A stretch of DNA of 64,000 nt from Nitrospira sp. (GTDB taxonomy: Bacteria > Nitrospirota > Nitrospiria > Nitrospirales > Nitrospiraceae): positions 96,931 to 160,930 of the forward strand of contig JALHMZ010000009.1 in NCBI GenBank assembly GCA_022843785.1. Direction: 5' to 3'. Positions 10,085-19,500 of the stretch are shown in pieces. A program made the translations under genes and the position numbers. Position 1 is the stretch's first letter. Each line of letters opens with the position of its first letter. Below the pieces are notes generated by a model that saw nothing but the letters and a program-made list of their open reading frames with translations, was not told the DNA's origin and searched no databases.

Positions 10085-12014
10085 CCGTCTTCACATGATC
10101 GCCTTCGGAGGCCAGGATGGCTGCCACCGTTCCGTTGATCGGTGTCGGCACGCGGCTTTCCATCTTCATCGCTTCAACGATCAGGAGAGCATCGCCGGCC
10201 TTCACCCGATCTCCCACTGCGACAAGGATTTTGACGACCCGGCCCGGCATGGGCGGCGCCACATCCCCCGGCTTCGATGGTCTCGGTCGCTTCGGCTTGG
10301 CGCTCGTGCGCGTGTCCGGAGCCTCCGGGACGCCGGCAAGAATTTCCTGGATCGGCTCCAGGGAAACCTCTTCGAGCTTATCGTTGACGCGGATATAGTA
10401 AGGTTTGCGACCATCCGTCTTTCGGCCTGAGCCGGACACCTTCACATGGTAGGTTTCGCCGTGGACCGTGACGTTGAATTCCACCGGCGCGAGGTGGAGT
10501 TCATGGGCGACGGCTGGTCCTTTGGCTGAGACGGATTCCAGCAGCGGGGGAGTCAAGTCGCCTTTCTCACGGGCGTCAAAAAACTCTCTCGCGATCGCCG
10601 GAAATAGCGCAAAGGAGAGCTGGTCTTCCATCGACGAGGCGGAGGCCGGCAGCTCTTTCTTGTTCGCCGCAAGCTCCGGCTCAAGCCGGTCCGCGGGCCT
10701 TGTCTTGATCGGTTCTTCGTCGCCGATGGCCAGGGCCATGATCTCACCGTCCAGCGGACCCGGGGCGCGACCGTACAAGCCGAGGAAATAGTTCTTCGTT
10801 TCGGTCGTGACGACTTTGTAGCGCTCCCCGGTCAACACATTGAGCGTGGCCTGTGTGCCGACGATTTGGCTGGTGGGCGTGACGAGCGGCGGGTAGCCCA
10901 TTTCTTTCCGAACCCGCGGAACTTCCTCCAGCACTTCTTTCATCCGGTCAAGCGCGTTCTGTTCGGTCAGCTGTGCGGCGAGGTTGGAGAGCATGCCGCC
11001 GGGAATCTGCGACGTGAGAATCTCCGCGTCGACACCGGTAAAATCACTTTCAAACTGACGGTACTTGCGGCGCACCGTCCGGAAATGCTCGGTGATCGGC
11101 AGAAAGGCCGCGAGATCCAGCCCTGTGTCGTAGGGCGTGTTTCGCAGCGACGCAACGAGGGTTTCCGTTGCCGGATGGGAGGTCCCGCCTGCCAGCGGGG
11201 ACATCGCGGTGTCGAGCATGTCGAGCCCGCCCAGGATGGCCATCAGCGACGACATGGAGGCCATACCGGAGGTGTAGTGCGAGTGCAGATGGATCGGAAC
11301 CTTGACGGCCGCTTTCAGCCGGCGCAGAAGGTGATAGGCATCCAGCGGCGCTAAGAGCCCGGCCATGTCTTTGATGCAAAGCGTATCTGTGCCCAGGTCT
11401 TCCATTCTCTTGGCCAGATCGACGAACCGGTCCAGGCTATGCACAGGACTAACGGTGTAGCTGATCGTGGCTTCGGCATGTTTGCCGCAGGCTTTTACTT
11501 CGCGCACGGCCCGATCCAGATTGCGCACGTCGTTGAGCGCATCGAAGATGCGGAAGACATCGATTCCGTTTGCAGCCGACCGTTCGATGAATCGCTCCAG
11601 CACGTCGTCGGCATAGTGCCGGTAGCCCACCAGGTTTTGCCCCCGGAGCAGCATTTGGAGCTTGGTGTTGGGCATCGCGGCCCGGAGCGCGCGGAGCCGT
11701 TCCCAGGGATCTTCTTTCAAGAACCGCAGGCAGGTATCGAATGTCGCGCCGCCCCACACTTCGAGCGACCAATAGCCGACTGCGTCAAGTTTCTGCGCGA
11801 TAGGCAGCATGTCTTCCGTGCGCATGCGCGTGGCCAACAGCGACTGGTGCCCGTCTCGAAGCGCGACGTCGGTAATCAGCAGCGGTTTGCCGGCTGCGGG
11901 TTGGATCGTGAACTCCTCCGAGCGCCCCTTCCTGACGTTCGTTGTTTTGACGGTAGGCGCAGAGGCGGGTTTCTTCGCCGCCTGTTTTTTTCTCAATGGC
12001 CGTTTTGTTGCCAT
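10059..12014 (-). CDS. pyruvate carboxylase subunit B / oxaloacetate decarboxylase alpha-like with C-terminal biotinyl domain
   Basis: 'LLITDVALRDGHQSLLATRMRT...', biotin attachment site VEAMKMES. Confidence 0.9.
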   Translation of the reverse strand: MATKRPLRKKQAAKKPASAPTVKTTNVRKGRSEEFTIQPAAGKPLLITDVALRDGHQSLLATRMRTEDMLPIAQKLDAVGYWSLEVWGGATFDTCLRFLKEDPWERLRALRAAMPNTKLQMLLRGQNLVGYRHYADDVLERFIERSAANGIDVFRIFDALNDVRNLDRAVREVKACGKHAEATISYTVSPVHSLDRFVDLAKRMEDLGTDTLCIKDMAGLLAPLDAYHLLRRLKAAVKVPIHLHSHYTSGMASMSSLMAILGGLDMLDTAMSPLAGGTSHPATETLVASLRNTPYDTGLDLAAFLPITEHFRTVRRKYRQFESDFTGVDAEILTSQIPGGMLSNLAAQLTEQNALDRMKEVLEEVPRVRKEMGYPPLVTPTSQIVGTQATLNVLTGERYKVVTTETKNYFLGLYGRAPGPLDGEIMALAIGDEEPIKTRPADRLEPELAANKKELPASASSMEDQLSFALFPAIAREFFDAREKGDLTPPLLESVSAKGPAVAHELHLAPVEFNVTVHGETYHVKVSGSGRKTDGRKPYYIRVNDKLEEVSLEPIQEILAGVPEAPDTRTSAKPKRPRPSKPGDVAPPMPGRVVKILVAVGDRVKAGDALLIVEAMKMESRVPTPINGTVAAILASEGDHVKTDETVIQLE

Positions 12015-12058
12015 GGTGGTTGATATGCCTCGTGTGTGTTCGTAGTAGGGCTGTCCGA

Positions 12059-13477
12059 CTACAGCCCTTCGTAGGCTGCGATCGCGGCAGAAAGCGCCAA
12101 AACCAAATCTTCCGGCTGTTCGAATTCATGGTACCGATAGAGATCCGGATGGGTGTCCAGGTAGGACGTGTCGAACCGCCCAGCCATAAAATCCGGTTCC
12201 TGCATGATCGATTGCATGAAGGGAATCGTCGTTTTGACCCCCCGAAGCACGTATTCTTCAAGCGAGCGCCGCATGCGGCTCACGGTCTCTTCCCACGTTC
12301 GTCCGCGTACCGTCAGTTTGGCCAAGAGGGCGTCGTAATAAGGCGGGATCGTGTAATCCTTATAGACCGCGCCGTCGATACGGACGCCGATGCCGCCGGG
12401 AGAGAGATAGGCCGTGACGGTTCCGGTGCAGGGCATGAAATTGTTTTTCGGGTCTTCCGCATTGATCCGGCATTGGATCGCGTGCCCTTGCAGGATGACA
12501 TCCTCCTGTTGGATGTCGAGCGGCTGGCCCGCCGCGATGGAGATCTGATTGCGCACGATATCAATGGCCGTAATCTGCTCGGTGACCGTATGTTCCACCT
12601 GGAGCCGCGGATTCATTTCGATGAAGTAGAACTGTCCGTCCTGATCGAGGAGAAACTCGACGGTTCCGGCGTTGTCGTAGCGCACGGCTCGGGCGATGGT
12701 GATGGCGGCTTGGCCCATCTCCGCCCGCAGTTTCGGCGTCAGGATCAGCGACGGAGCGATTTCGATGAGCTTCTGATGCCGGCGCTGGATCGAACAATCG
12801 CGTTCACCGAGATGGATGATATGGCCGTGTCGGTCTCCCAGAATCTGGAATTCGATATGGTGCGGCCGTTCGATATATTTTTCGATGAACACGCTGCCGT
12901 CGCCGAAGGAGGCCTGGGCTTCCCGCGAGGCGACCTCCATGTTGTCGCGCAATTCGGCATCGGATCGGACGACGCGGAGACCGCGTCCGCCGCCCCCGGC
13001 GCTGGCCTTGATCATGACCGGGTATCCGGCCTTCTTGGCGAAGGCGAGTGCGTCTTTCACGTCGGTGATGGCGCCGTCCGTTCCGGGAACGATCGGCACA
13101 CCGACGGACTCGGCGAGTTCGCGCGCCTTCACCTTGCTGCCCATCAGTGTAATGGCATGGGGAGACGGACCGATGAACGTCACACCCGATGCATGACAGA
13201 GTTCGGCGAACTCCGCGTTTTCAGAAAGAAATCCATAACCGGGGTGGATGGCGTCGGCGCCGATACGGACGGCCAGATCTACGATCTGCCGGCTGTCTAA
13301 GAAGCCCTTCACAGGACCGGGACCGACCAGATAGGCTTCGTCGGCCTTCTTGACGTAGATGCCGGTCGAGTCGGCCTCGGAGTAGATGGCAGCCGTGGCG
13401 ATATTCAATTCGCGGCATGCGCGGATGATGCGCATGGCGATTTCACCGCGATTGGCGACCAGGATTTTCTTGAACAT
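12059..13477 (-). CDS. biotin carboxylase subunit (AccC/PycA-like)
   Basis: MFKKILVANRGEIAMRIIRACRE; 'EMNPRLQVEHTVTEQITAIDIV'. Confidence 0.92.
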   Translation of the reverse strand: MFKKILVANRGEIAMRIIRACRELNIATAAIYSEADSTGIYVKKADEAYLVGPGPVKGFLDSRQIVDLAVRIGADAIHPGYGFLSENAEFAELCHASGVTFIGPSPHAITLMGSKVKARELAESVGVPIVPGTDGAITDVKDALAFAKKAGYPVMIKASAGGGGRGLRVVRSDAELRDNMEVASREAQASFGDGSVFIEKYIERPHHIEFQILGDRHGHIIHLGERDCSIQRRHQKLIEIAPSLILTPKLRAEMGQAAITIARAVRYDNAGTVEFLLDQDGQFYFIEMNPRLQVEHTVTEQITAIDIVRNQISIAAGQPLDIQQEDVILQGHAIQCRINAEDPKNNFMPCTGTVTAYLSPGGIGVRIDGAVYKDYTIPPYYDALLAKLTVRGRTWEETVSRMRRSLEEYVLRGVKTTIPFMQSIMQEPDFMAGRFDTSYLDTHPDLYRYHEFEQPEDLVLALSAAIAAYEGL

Positions 13478-13649
13478 ACGGCTCCCAGCAGAGCAGGAAA
13501 AATGAGCGCGTACGCTAACATAGGATCAGGAGTGGTGTCGAGGGATCAAGCCGGCGACAACTTGCTACAGCCCATTGATGAATACATCGTACGGCCCGGT
13601 CAGGAACCCATTTGACTTTTTATCCTTGAGCAGCCGAGCATAGGGGGCC

Positions 13650-14861
13650 ATGCCGACTTTTCATTACAAAGCGGCCCGCCCCAATGGCACCACGGTCGAA
13701 GCCGCGATCGATGGGAGCGATGAACGGGCTGTGCGGGGACAGTTGGAGCGGGACGGACTCATCGTTCTGAGCCTCCATGGGGAAAGCAAAACGTCTCAAA
13801 CACTGGGCCGATTCTGGTGGTCTGGGAAAGTTTCGCTGCACGAATTTCTCGTATTCAATCAAGAATTGCTCGCCATGCTCAAGGCCGGCCTGCCGGTCCT
13901 TCAGGTCTGGGATCTGCTTATCGAGCGAGCGGAACAGGCACACTTCCAGGAGACGCTCCGGGCCGTGCGGGAAGACATTCGAGGCGGCAGCGCGGTGTCC
14001 GATGCGATGAGCCGCCATCCCAAGATGTTTTCGGATTTGTATGTGGCTACGATTCGTGCCGGCGAGCAATCCGGCAATTTGCCTACAGTGCTCCAGCGCT
14101 ACGTACACTACCTCAAGCTCATGATCAGCCTGAAGCAAAAGGTGACCAAGGCCTTGGCTTATCCGGCGTTTCTCGTGATTATTGGGGCAGCGGTTGTCGG
14201 CTTTCTCCTCGTGTACGTGATGCCCACGTTCGTGGGTGTGTACGGCGATTCGGCACAATCGCTACCTCCGGCGACGCTGATGCTTCTGAGTCTGATCGAC
14301 GTGATTCAAGCGCAGTTTCTTCCGTTGCTGGTGGGGTTCGTGCTTCTGGCCGTCGGCCTGCGGTCCTATCGTGCGACGACGGAGGGGCGATATACGACCG
14401 ATCGGCTGTTGTTGCGTCTGCCGGGCCTCGGTCCGATTTTGCTTCACCACAATACCGTGCAATTGACCCAAACCCTGGCTACAGTCCTGGCGGGCGGCAT
14501 CCCCCTCGTCAATGCACTTGAGGTGGCGAGCGGGGCCATGTCCAATCGCTTCATCGCCCGCGGGGTGTATCAGGCTGTGGGACGAGTGCGAGAGGGGATG
14601 ACCTTGGCGGCCGCGCTGACTCAGCAGGGTGTGCTCCCCAAGTTGGCCACTGCCATGGTGTCGGTCGGGGAAGAGACCGGATCGCTGGAAACCATGCTGA
14701 AAGATGTCGGGGAATTTTATGAAAACAGCCTCGATCTCAAGCTCACGCAAATGACCACCTGGATTGAACCAGCGTTGCTCCTCATTATGGGCGTCCTCGT
14801 CGGCACGGTCGTTGTCATCATGTATCTGCCGGTCTTTCAAATGGCAGGCACAGTCCAGTAG
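13650..14861 (+). CDS. type II secretion / type IV pilus inner-membrane platform protein (GspF/PilC-like)
   Basis: 403 aa GspF family: 'LAMLKAGLPVLQVWDLL', 'LAGGIPLVNALEVAS', 'MVSVGEETGSLETML'. Confidence 0.92.
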   Translation: MPTFHYKAARPNGTTVEAAIDGSDERAVRGQLERDGLIVLSLHGESKTSQTLGRFWWSGKVSLHEFLVFNQELLAMLKAGLPVLQVWDLLIERAEQAHFQETLRAVREDIRGGSAVSDAMSRHPKMFSDLYVATIRAGEQSGNLPTVLQRYVHYLKLMISLKQKVTKALAYPAFLVIIGAAVVGFLLVYVMPTFVGVYGDSAQSLPPATLMLLSLIDVIQAQFLPLLVGFVLLAVGLRSYRATTEGRYTTDRLLLRLPGLGPILLHHNTVQLTQTLATVLAGGIPLVNALEVASGAMSNRFIARGVYQAVGRVREGMTLAAALTQQGVLPKLATAMVSVGEETGSLETMLKDVGEFYENSLDLKLTQMTTWIEPALLLIMGVLVGTVVVIMYLPVFQMAGTVQ

Positions 14862-14921
14862 TCAGCAATCACTCCATTTCATCCCGATACGTTCTTTTCC
14901 TGGTCTCAAGGCACTGACTGC

Positions 14922-14944
14922 ATCCCCCTCCCCTGGGGGGATTG
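14922..14944. promoter_or_regulatory. candidate inverted-repeat regulatory motif, site A
   Basis: ATCCCCC-TCCCCTG-GGGGGAT-TG; one of five similar sites in the locus. Confidence 0.5.
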
Positions 14945-15072
14945 CACTCGGCTCATGAAATTGTTCATCGTGCAGCCAGGGGTGGTTGCCACGCTGGAGC
15001 GGGTCATAGGAGACGGCTCAACCGTGAGCTGTGAATGATGGGGAGACGATGCAGTATTGTGAGAAATGATCG

Positions 15073-15579
15073 ATGAAAGAGTCTGGTGTAACCCTCATGG
15101 AGCTTCTGATTACCCTCACCATTGTGACGATCCTGGCGTCCGTTGCGATGCCGCTCAGCCGGCTGTCGCTCAAACGAGCGCAGGAACTTGAACTGCGGCA
15201 GCAATTGAGGACCATGCGGGCCGCCATCGACACCTTTAAGCTTGAGTGGAATCGCGATGGGGATGTTCTGCTGGGGCAGGCCTGTGTGAAGAATAAGCTC
15301 ACCTGCAAAGAGATCGCGAGTCCCTATGGCTATCCGAAGTCGCTTGATCTCCTGTTGGGAATCACGCTCACCGGTGAAGAGGCGGCGGTCAGGGGCACCA
15401 CGACCAAGCGCTATTTGCGGAAGCTTCCCCTCGATCCCCTGACCGGCAAGGCGGATTGGCTCTTCCGATGTTATAAGGATGTGCCGAACGCATCAAGCTG
15501 GTGCGGTGAGGATGTGTATGACGTAATGACGCAAAGCCAGGATCTGGCAGCGGATGGAACGAGGTATCGAAACTGGTGA
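15073..15579 (+). CDS. type II secretion major-type pseudopilin (GspG-like)
   Basis: Prepilin signature MKESG|VTLMELLITLTIVTILASVAMP; C-term DGTRYRNW. Confidence 0.88.
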   Translation: MKESGVTLMELLITLTIVTILASVAMPLSRLSLKRAQELELRQQLRTMRAAIDTFKLEWNRDGDVLLGQACVKNKLTCKEIASPYGYPKSLDLLLGITLTGEEAAVRGTTTKRYLRKLPLDPLTGKADWLFRCYKDVPNASSWCGEDVYDVMTQSQDLAADGTRYRNW

Positions 15580-15627
15580 GTCAGAAGTCTCGGTTTCAGA
15601 TAGTTTCTTCGGAGTGAGTGATATCTG

Positions 15628-16179
15628 ATGCATCGCAGCAGCCATCATGCTGTCGGCAACGAACGGGGCGTGACGTACCTCATGTTGATGGTTTCCATCG
15701 TCCTCATCGGCATTGCCATGACCAGTGCGGCCAAGCAATGGAAGGCGATGGTGCAGCGTGAATTGGAAGCGGACTTGTTGGCCAAAGGCATCGAGATTCA
15801 GCAGGCCCTCTCTTTCTATTCCGCGGCGATGAAGGCCGGGAGAGTCATGCCGGGCGAGGTCTACCCTCAGTCATTGGCGGAGCTCACACGATTACCCAAG
15901 CCGTTTTTACGCAAGGTCTATGTGGATCCGGTGGGGCGTGGCGAGTGGGACTATCTTCGAGCGCCGAACGGCGGCATCATGGGGGTGCGAAGCAAGAGCC
16001 GCGCGAAGCCATTTCGCCGTCAGGGGTTTCCCCCGGTTGTGCGGCATTTTGAGGGACGCACGTCCTATCACGAGTGGGTCTTCCAACATCCGAATCCATC
16101 ATCCGTCGGCATTGTGCCACAGGGGACTCCGCATAATCCTGGCGGAGGCACTCCAGGAGGTCGAGCCACGCAAGGATAG
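15628..16179 (+). CDS. type II secretion pseudopilin-like protein lacking Glu+5
   Basis: NERG|VTYLMLMVSIVLIGIAMTSAAKQ; pseudopilin-like N-terminal helix. Confidence 0.75.
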   Translation: MHRSSHHAVGNERGVTYLMLMVSIVLIGIAMTSAAKQWKAMVQRELEADLLAKGIEIQQALSFYSAAMKAGRVMPGEVYPQSLAELTRLPKPFLRKVYVDPVGRGEWDYLRAPNGGIMGVRSKSRAKPFRRQGFPPVVRHFEGRTSYHEWVFQHPNPSSVGIVPQGTPHNPGGGTPGGRATQG

Positions 16180-16298
16180 TCCACCGCGAATCCGTCAGGC
16201 CGCCTAGCGCTCACGTTCAGTTTCATAGCCACACCATCCGGGAGTTCATCTTTCCTCACAGGCATCGATACGCGTGCGTATCTCGATGACATGTGCCG

Positions 16299-16334
16299 AT
16301 CCCCCCAAATGGGTATACCCATTTGTCGGGATTG
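16299..16334. promoter_or_regulatory. candidate inverted-repeat regulatory motif, site B
   Basis: ATCCC..(20-bp perfect palindrome CAAATGGGTATACCCATTTG)..GGGATTG. Confidence 0.55.
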
Positions 16335-16511
16335 CGCGGCGTAAAGAAAAGCATAGAGTGCACGGCCATGTTGGAGCGGCGCTCGTCAATCGTCATGCGT
16401 CAATCGACATTCGCAATGAAATTGGTCGCGCCATATGCCATCAGCTGGTGGAAGGCCGTCACCTCACCCCTGACCATTCACGCCTCACGGCCTGCTGGAA
16501 AGGAGCTACCC

Positions 16512-19500
16512 ATGCGTCGTCTGCTGATCTTCGTCCTGGTCCTTGCCATTGGCCATACGCCATTTGCTACCAGCCTTTCATTCGCCAAGGAAACAGACGG
16601 CGATGTGCCGCTGACGGGGATCAGTGCCTCGTTACAGCCCGATCCCTTCACCGGCATTTTGACGGGCAGCATTCCCATCGAGATCCCACCAGGCCGTAAC
16701 GGGATGCAGCCGAATGTGGTGCTGGCCTATGAGAGTGCGGGTGGCAATGGCTGGGTGGGGATGGGCTGGAAGTTGGAGATGGGCGCCATCGAACGGCAGA
16801 CCCGCTGGGGCGTGCTCTACCAGCCCACGACTCAAGAAGAACTTGATGGGAAGGTCTACACCATACGCCTCGACGGGGTGTCGACGGATCTGGTGCAGGA
16901 TGCCATCGATCCGTTGCTCTATCACGAAAAGATCAAGGGGAGCTTCCTCCGCATCAAGAAACTGTCGGCTGATGGGACGACGGGCTGGGAGATTACTGAT
17001 AAGAAAGGCACGAAGTATAAATTCGGGACCGGCACGACCACACGCATTCAAGGGACCGTCGGGAGCTTGGGCACGCAGATCTTCAAGTGGTGTCTAGAGC
17101 GCGTAGAAGACCGTGATGGCAACTACATGACGATGACCTTTACGGGGGATCAAGGACAGGGCTATCTGAGTCAGATCGACTACACCGGCAATGGAGCCAC
17201 GGCTCCGACGAATCAGGTGAAGTTCTATCTGGAAGATCGGACTGACAAGCCAGCGATGTACATCAGTAGCTTTGCCATCACCACAGCCAAGCGGTTGAAG
17301 ACGATTGAGGTGAAGGCCAGCGGCGTGTTGGTGTGGGCATACGCGATTCAGTATTCGCAGAGTTCGACAAGCTCCAACTCTCTCCTGCAGAACATTCAGC
17401 AATTCGGCAAAGATGCAGTGCTCAATGGAGCTGGGAGCATCTCTGCTGGGACATCTATTCCGCCCACCACGTTTGGATATCAAGGCGGTCCCAGTGGTTT
17501 TCAATCACCGCAAAACTGGGGTAGCGCAACGGCACTTGGTGACCCTGTTGATGCCTTCCCCCGGCGGAGCGGTACAACTGGTGATTTGACCCGCCTGGTC
17601 GATATGAATGGCGATGGACGGCTTGACTATGTTGCCCACTATAACTATACGACCGGCCAGTATGGGCTGTGGGTGTTGCTCAATAACGGGTCAGGATTTA
17701 ATGCGCCGCAAAACTGGGGCACGGCAACGGCACTCAGCAAATCTGAAAATGGCTTTCCTCGGTGGAGCGGTACAAGCGGTGATTACACCGGTTTAGTCGA
17801 TATGAATGGCGATGGGCGGCCCGACTATGTTGCCCACTATAACTATACGACCGGCCAGTATGGGCTGTGGGTGTTGCTCAACAACGGGTCAGGATTTAAT
17901 GCGCCGCAAAACTGGGGCACCGCAACGGCACTCGGCGACTCTGTTGATGCCTTCCCCCGGCGGAGCGGTACATCTGGCGATTTAACCGGTTTAGTCGATA
18001 TGAATGGCGATGGGCGGCCCGACTATGTTGCCCACTATAACTATACGACCGGCCAGTATGGGCTGTGGGTGTTGCTCAATAACGGGTCAGGATTTAATGC
18101 GCCGCAAAACTGGGGCACCGCAACGGCACTCGGCCAATCTGAAAATGGCTTTCCTCGGTGGAGCGGTACAAGCGGTGATTACACCGGTTTAGTCGATATG
18201 AATGGCGATGGGCGGCCCGACTATGTTGCCCACTATAACTATACGACCGGCCAGTATGGGCTGTGGGTGTTGCTCAACAACGGGTCAGGATTTAATGCGC
18301 CGCAAAACTGGGGCACGGCTACGGCACTCAGCAAATCTGAAAATGCCTTCCCCCGGTGGAGCGGTACGTCTGGCGATTACACCGGTTTAGTCGATATGAA
18401 TGGCGATGGGCGGCCCGACTATGTTGCCCACTATAACTATACGACCGGCCAGTATGGGCTGTGGGTGTTGCTCAACAACGGGTCAGGATTTAATGCGCCG
18501 CAAAACTGGGGCACGGCTACGGCACTCAGCAAATCTGAAAATGGCTTTCCTCGGTGGAGCGGTACAAGCGGCGATTATACCGGTTTAGTCGATATGAATG
18601 ACGATGGGCGGCCCGACTATGTTGCCCACTATAACTATACGACCGGCCAGTATGGGCTGTGGGTGTTGCTCAATAACGGGTCAGGATTTAATGCGCCGCA
18701 AAACTGGGGTACGGCAACGGCACTCAGCAAGTCTGAAAATGGCTTTCCTCGGTGGAGCGGTACAAGCGGCGATTACACCGGTCTGGCCGATATGAATGGC
18801 GATGGGCAGCCCGACTATGTTGCCCACTATAACTATACGACCAGCCAGTATGGGCTGTGGGTGCTACCCAATACGATAATGGCTCCTGATCTACTGACCA
18901 AAGTTGCAAATGGACTTGGTGGATCAACCACGATTCAATATCAGTCCTCGACTACCTATACCAACACACAACTCTCATATCCCGTCCAGACGGTCAGTGT
19001 CCTGACCACGTGCGACAACTGGAACAGCACGACAAGCATCTGTGCGGGGAACGCCTCGACCACGACTTACAGTTATAGTGGTGGCTACCATCACATTGGG
19101 GAGCGGGAGTTTCGAGGTTTCAAGACCGTGGCGGTGACGAGCCCCGGGGCCACGGATGCGGATAAGACGGTGACCACCACCTGGTTTCATCAGGGCAATG
19201 AAGTGAATCCGGTGGATACCGAAGACCCTGGTTTGGCGAATGGTTACATGAAGGGCCAGCCCTATCGGGTCGAGGTGCGGCGTAAGAGCGACAGCCTGCT
19301 GTACGCCAAGACCGAGACCACCTATCACACGGATCGCATCGGCGCAGATACCACCGCACCCTGGTTCACGCCCCCGGCGCAAGTCGACAGCTCAGTCTGC
19401 GAGGGTGGCCCCTGTAAGAGCACACGCGTGACGTTTGCCGCGGCGGACTACGATGCCTATGGCAATCTCCAGAAGGAGAGTCATCACGGCGATCTGGCCG

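Noticed and set aside
11996-13300. 434-aa plus-strand ORF antisense to the biotin carboxylase
   Set aside because: Shadow ORF of a confident AccC/PycA-like gene
16299-16334. Sigma-54 promoter
   Set aside because: The GC-rich motif does not fit TGGCAC-N5-TTGC spacing; the inverted-repeat interpretation explains all five sites better
17496-18881. CRISPR array
   Set aside because: Repeats are contiguous 198-bp in-frame coding units with no unique spacers; they encode FG-GAP-type blades
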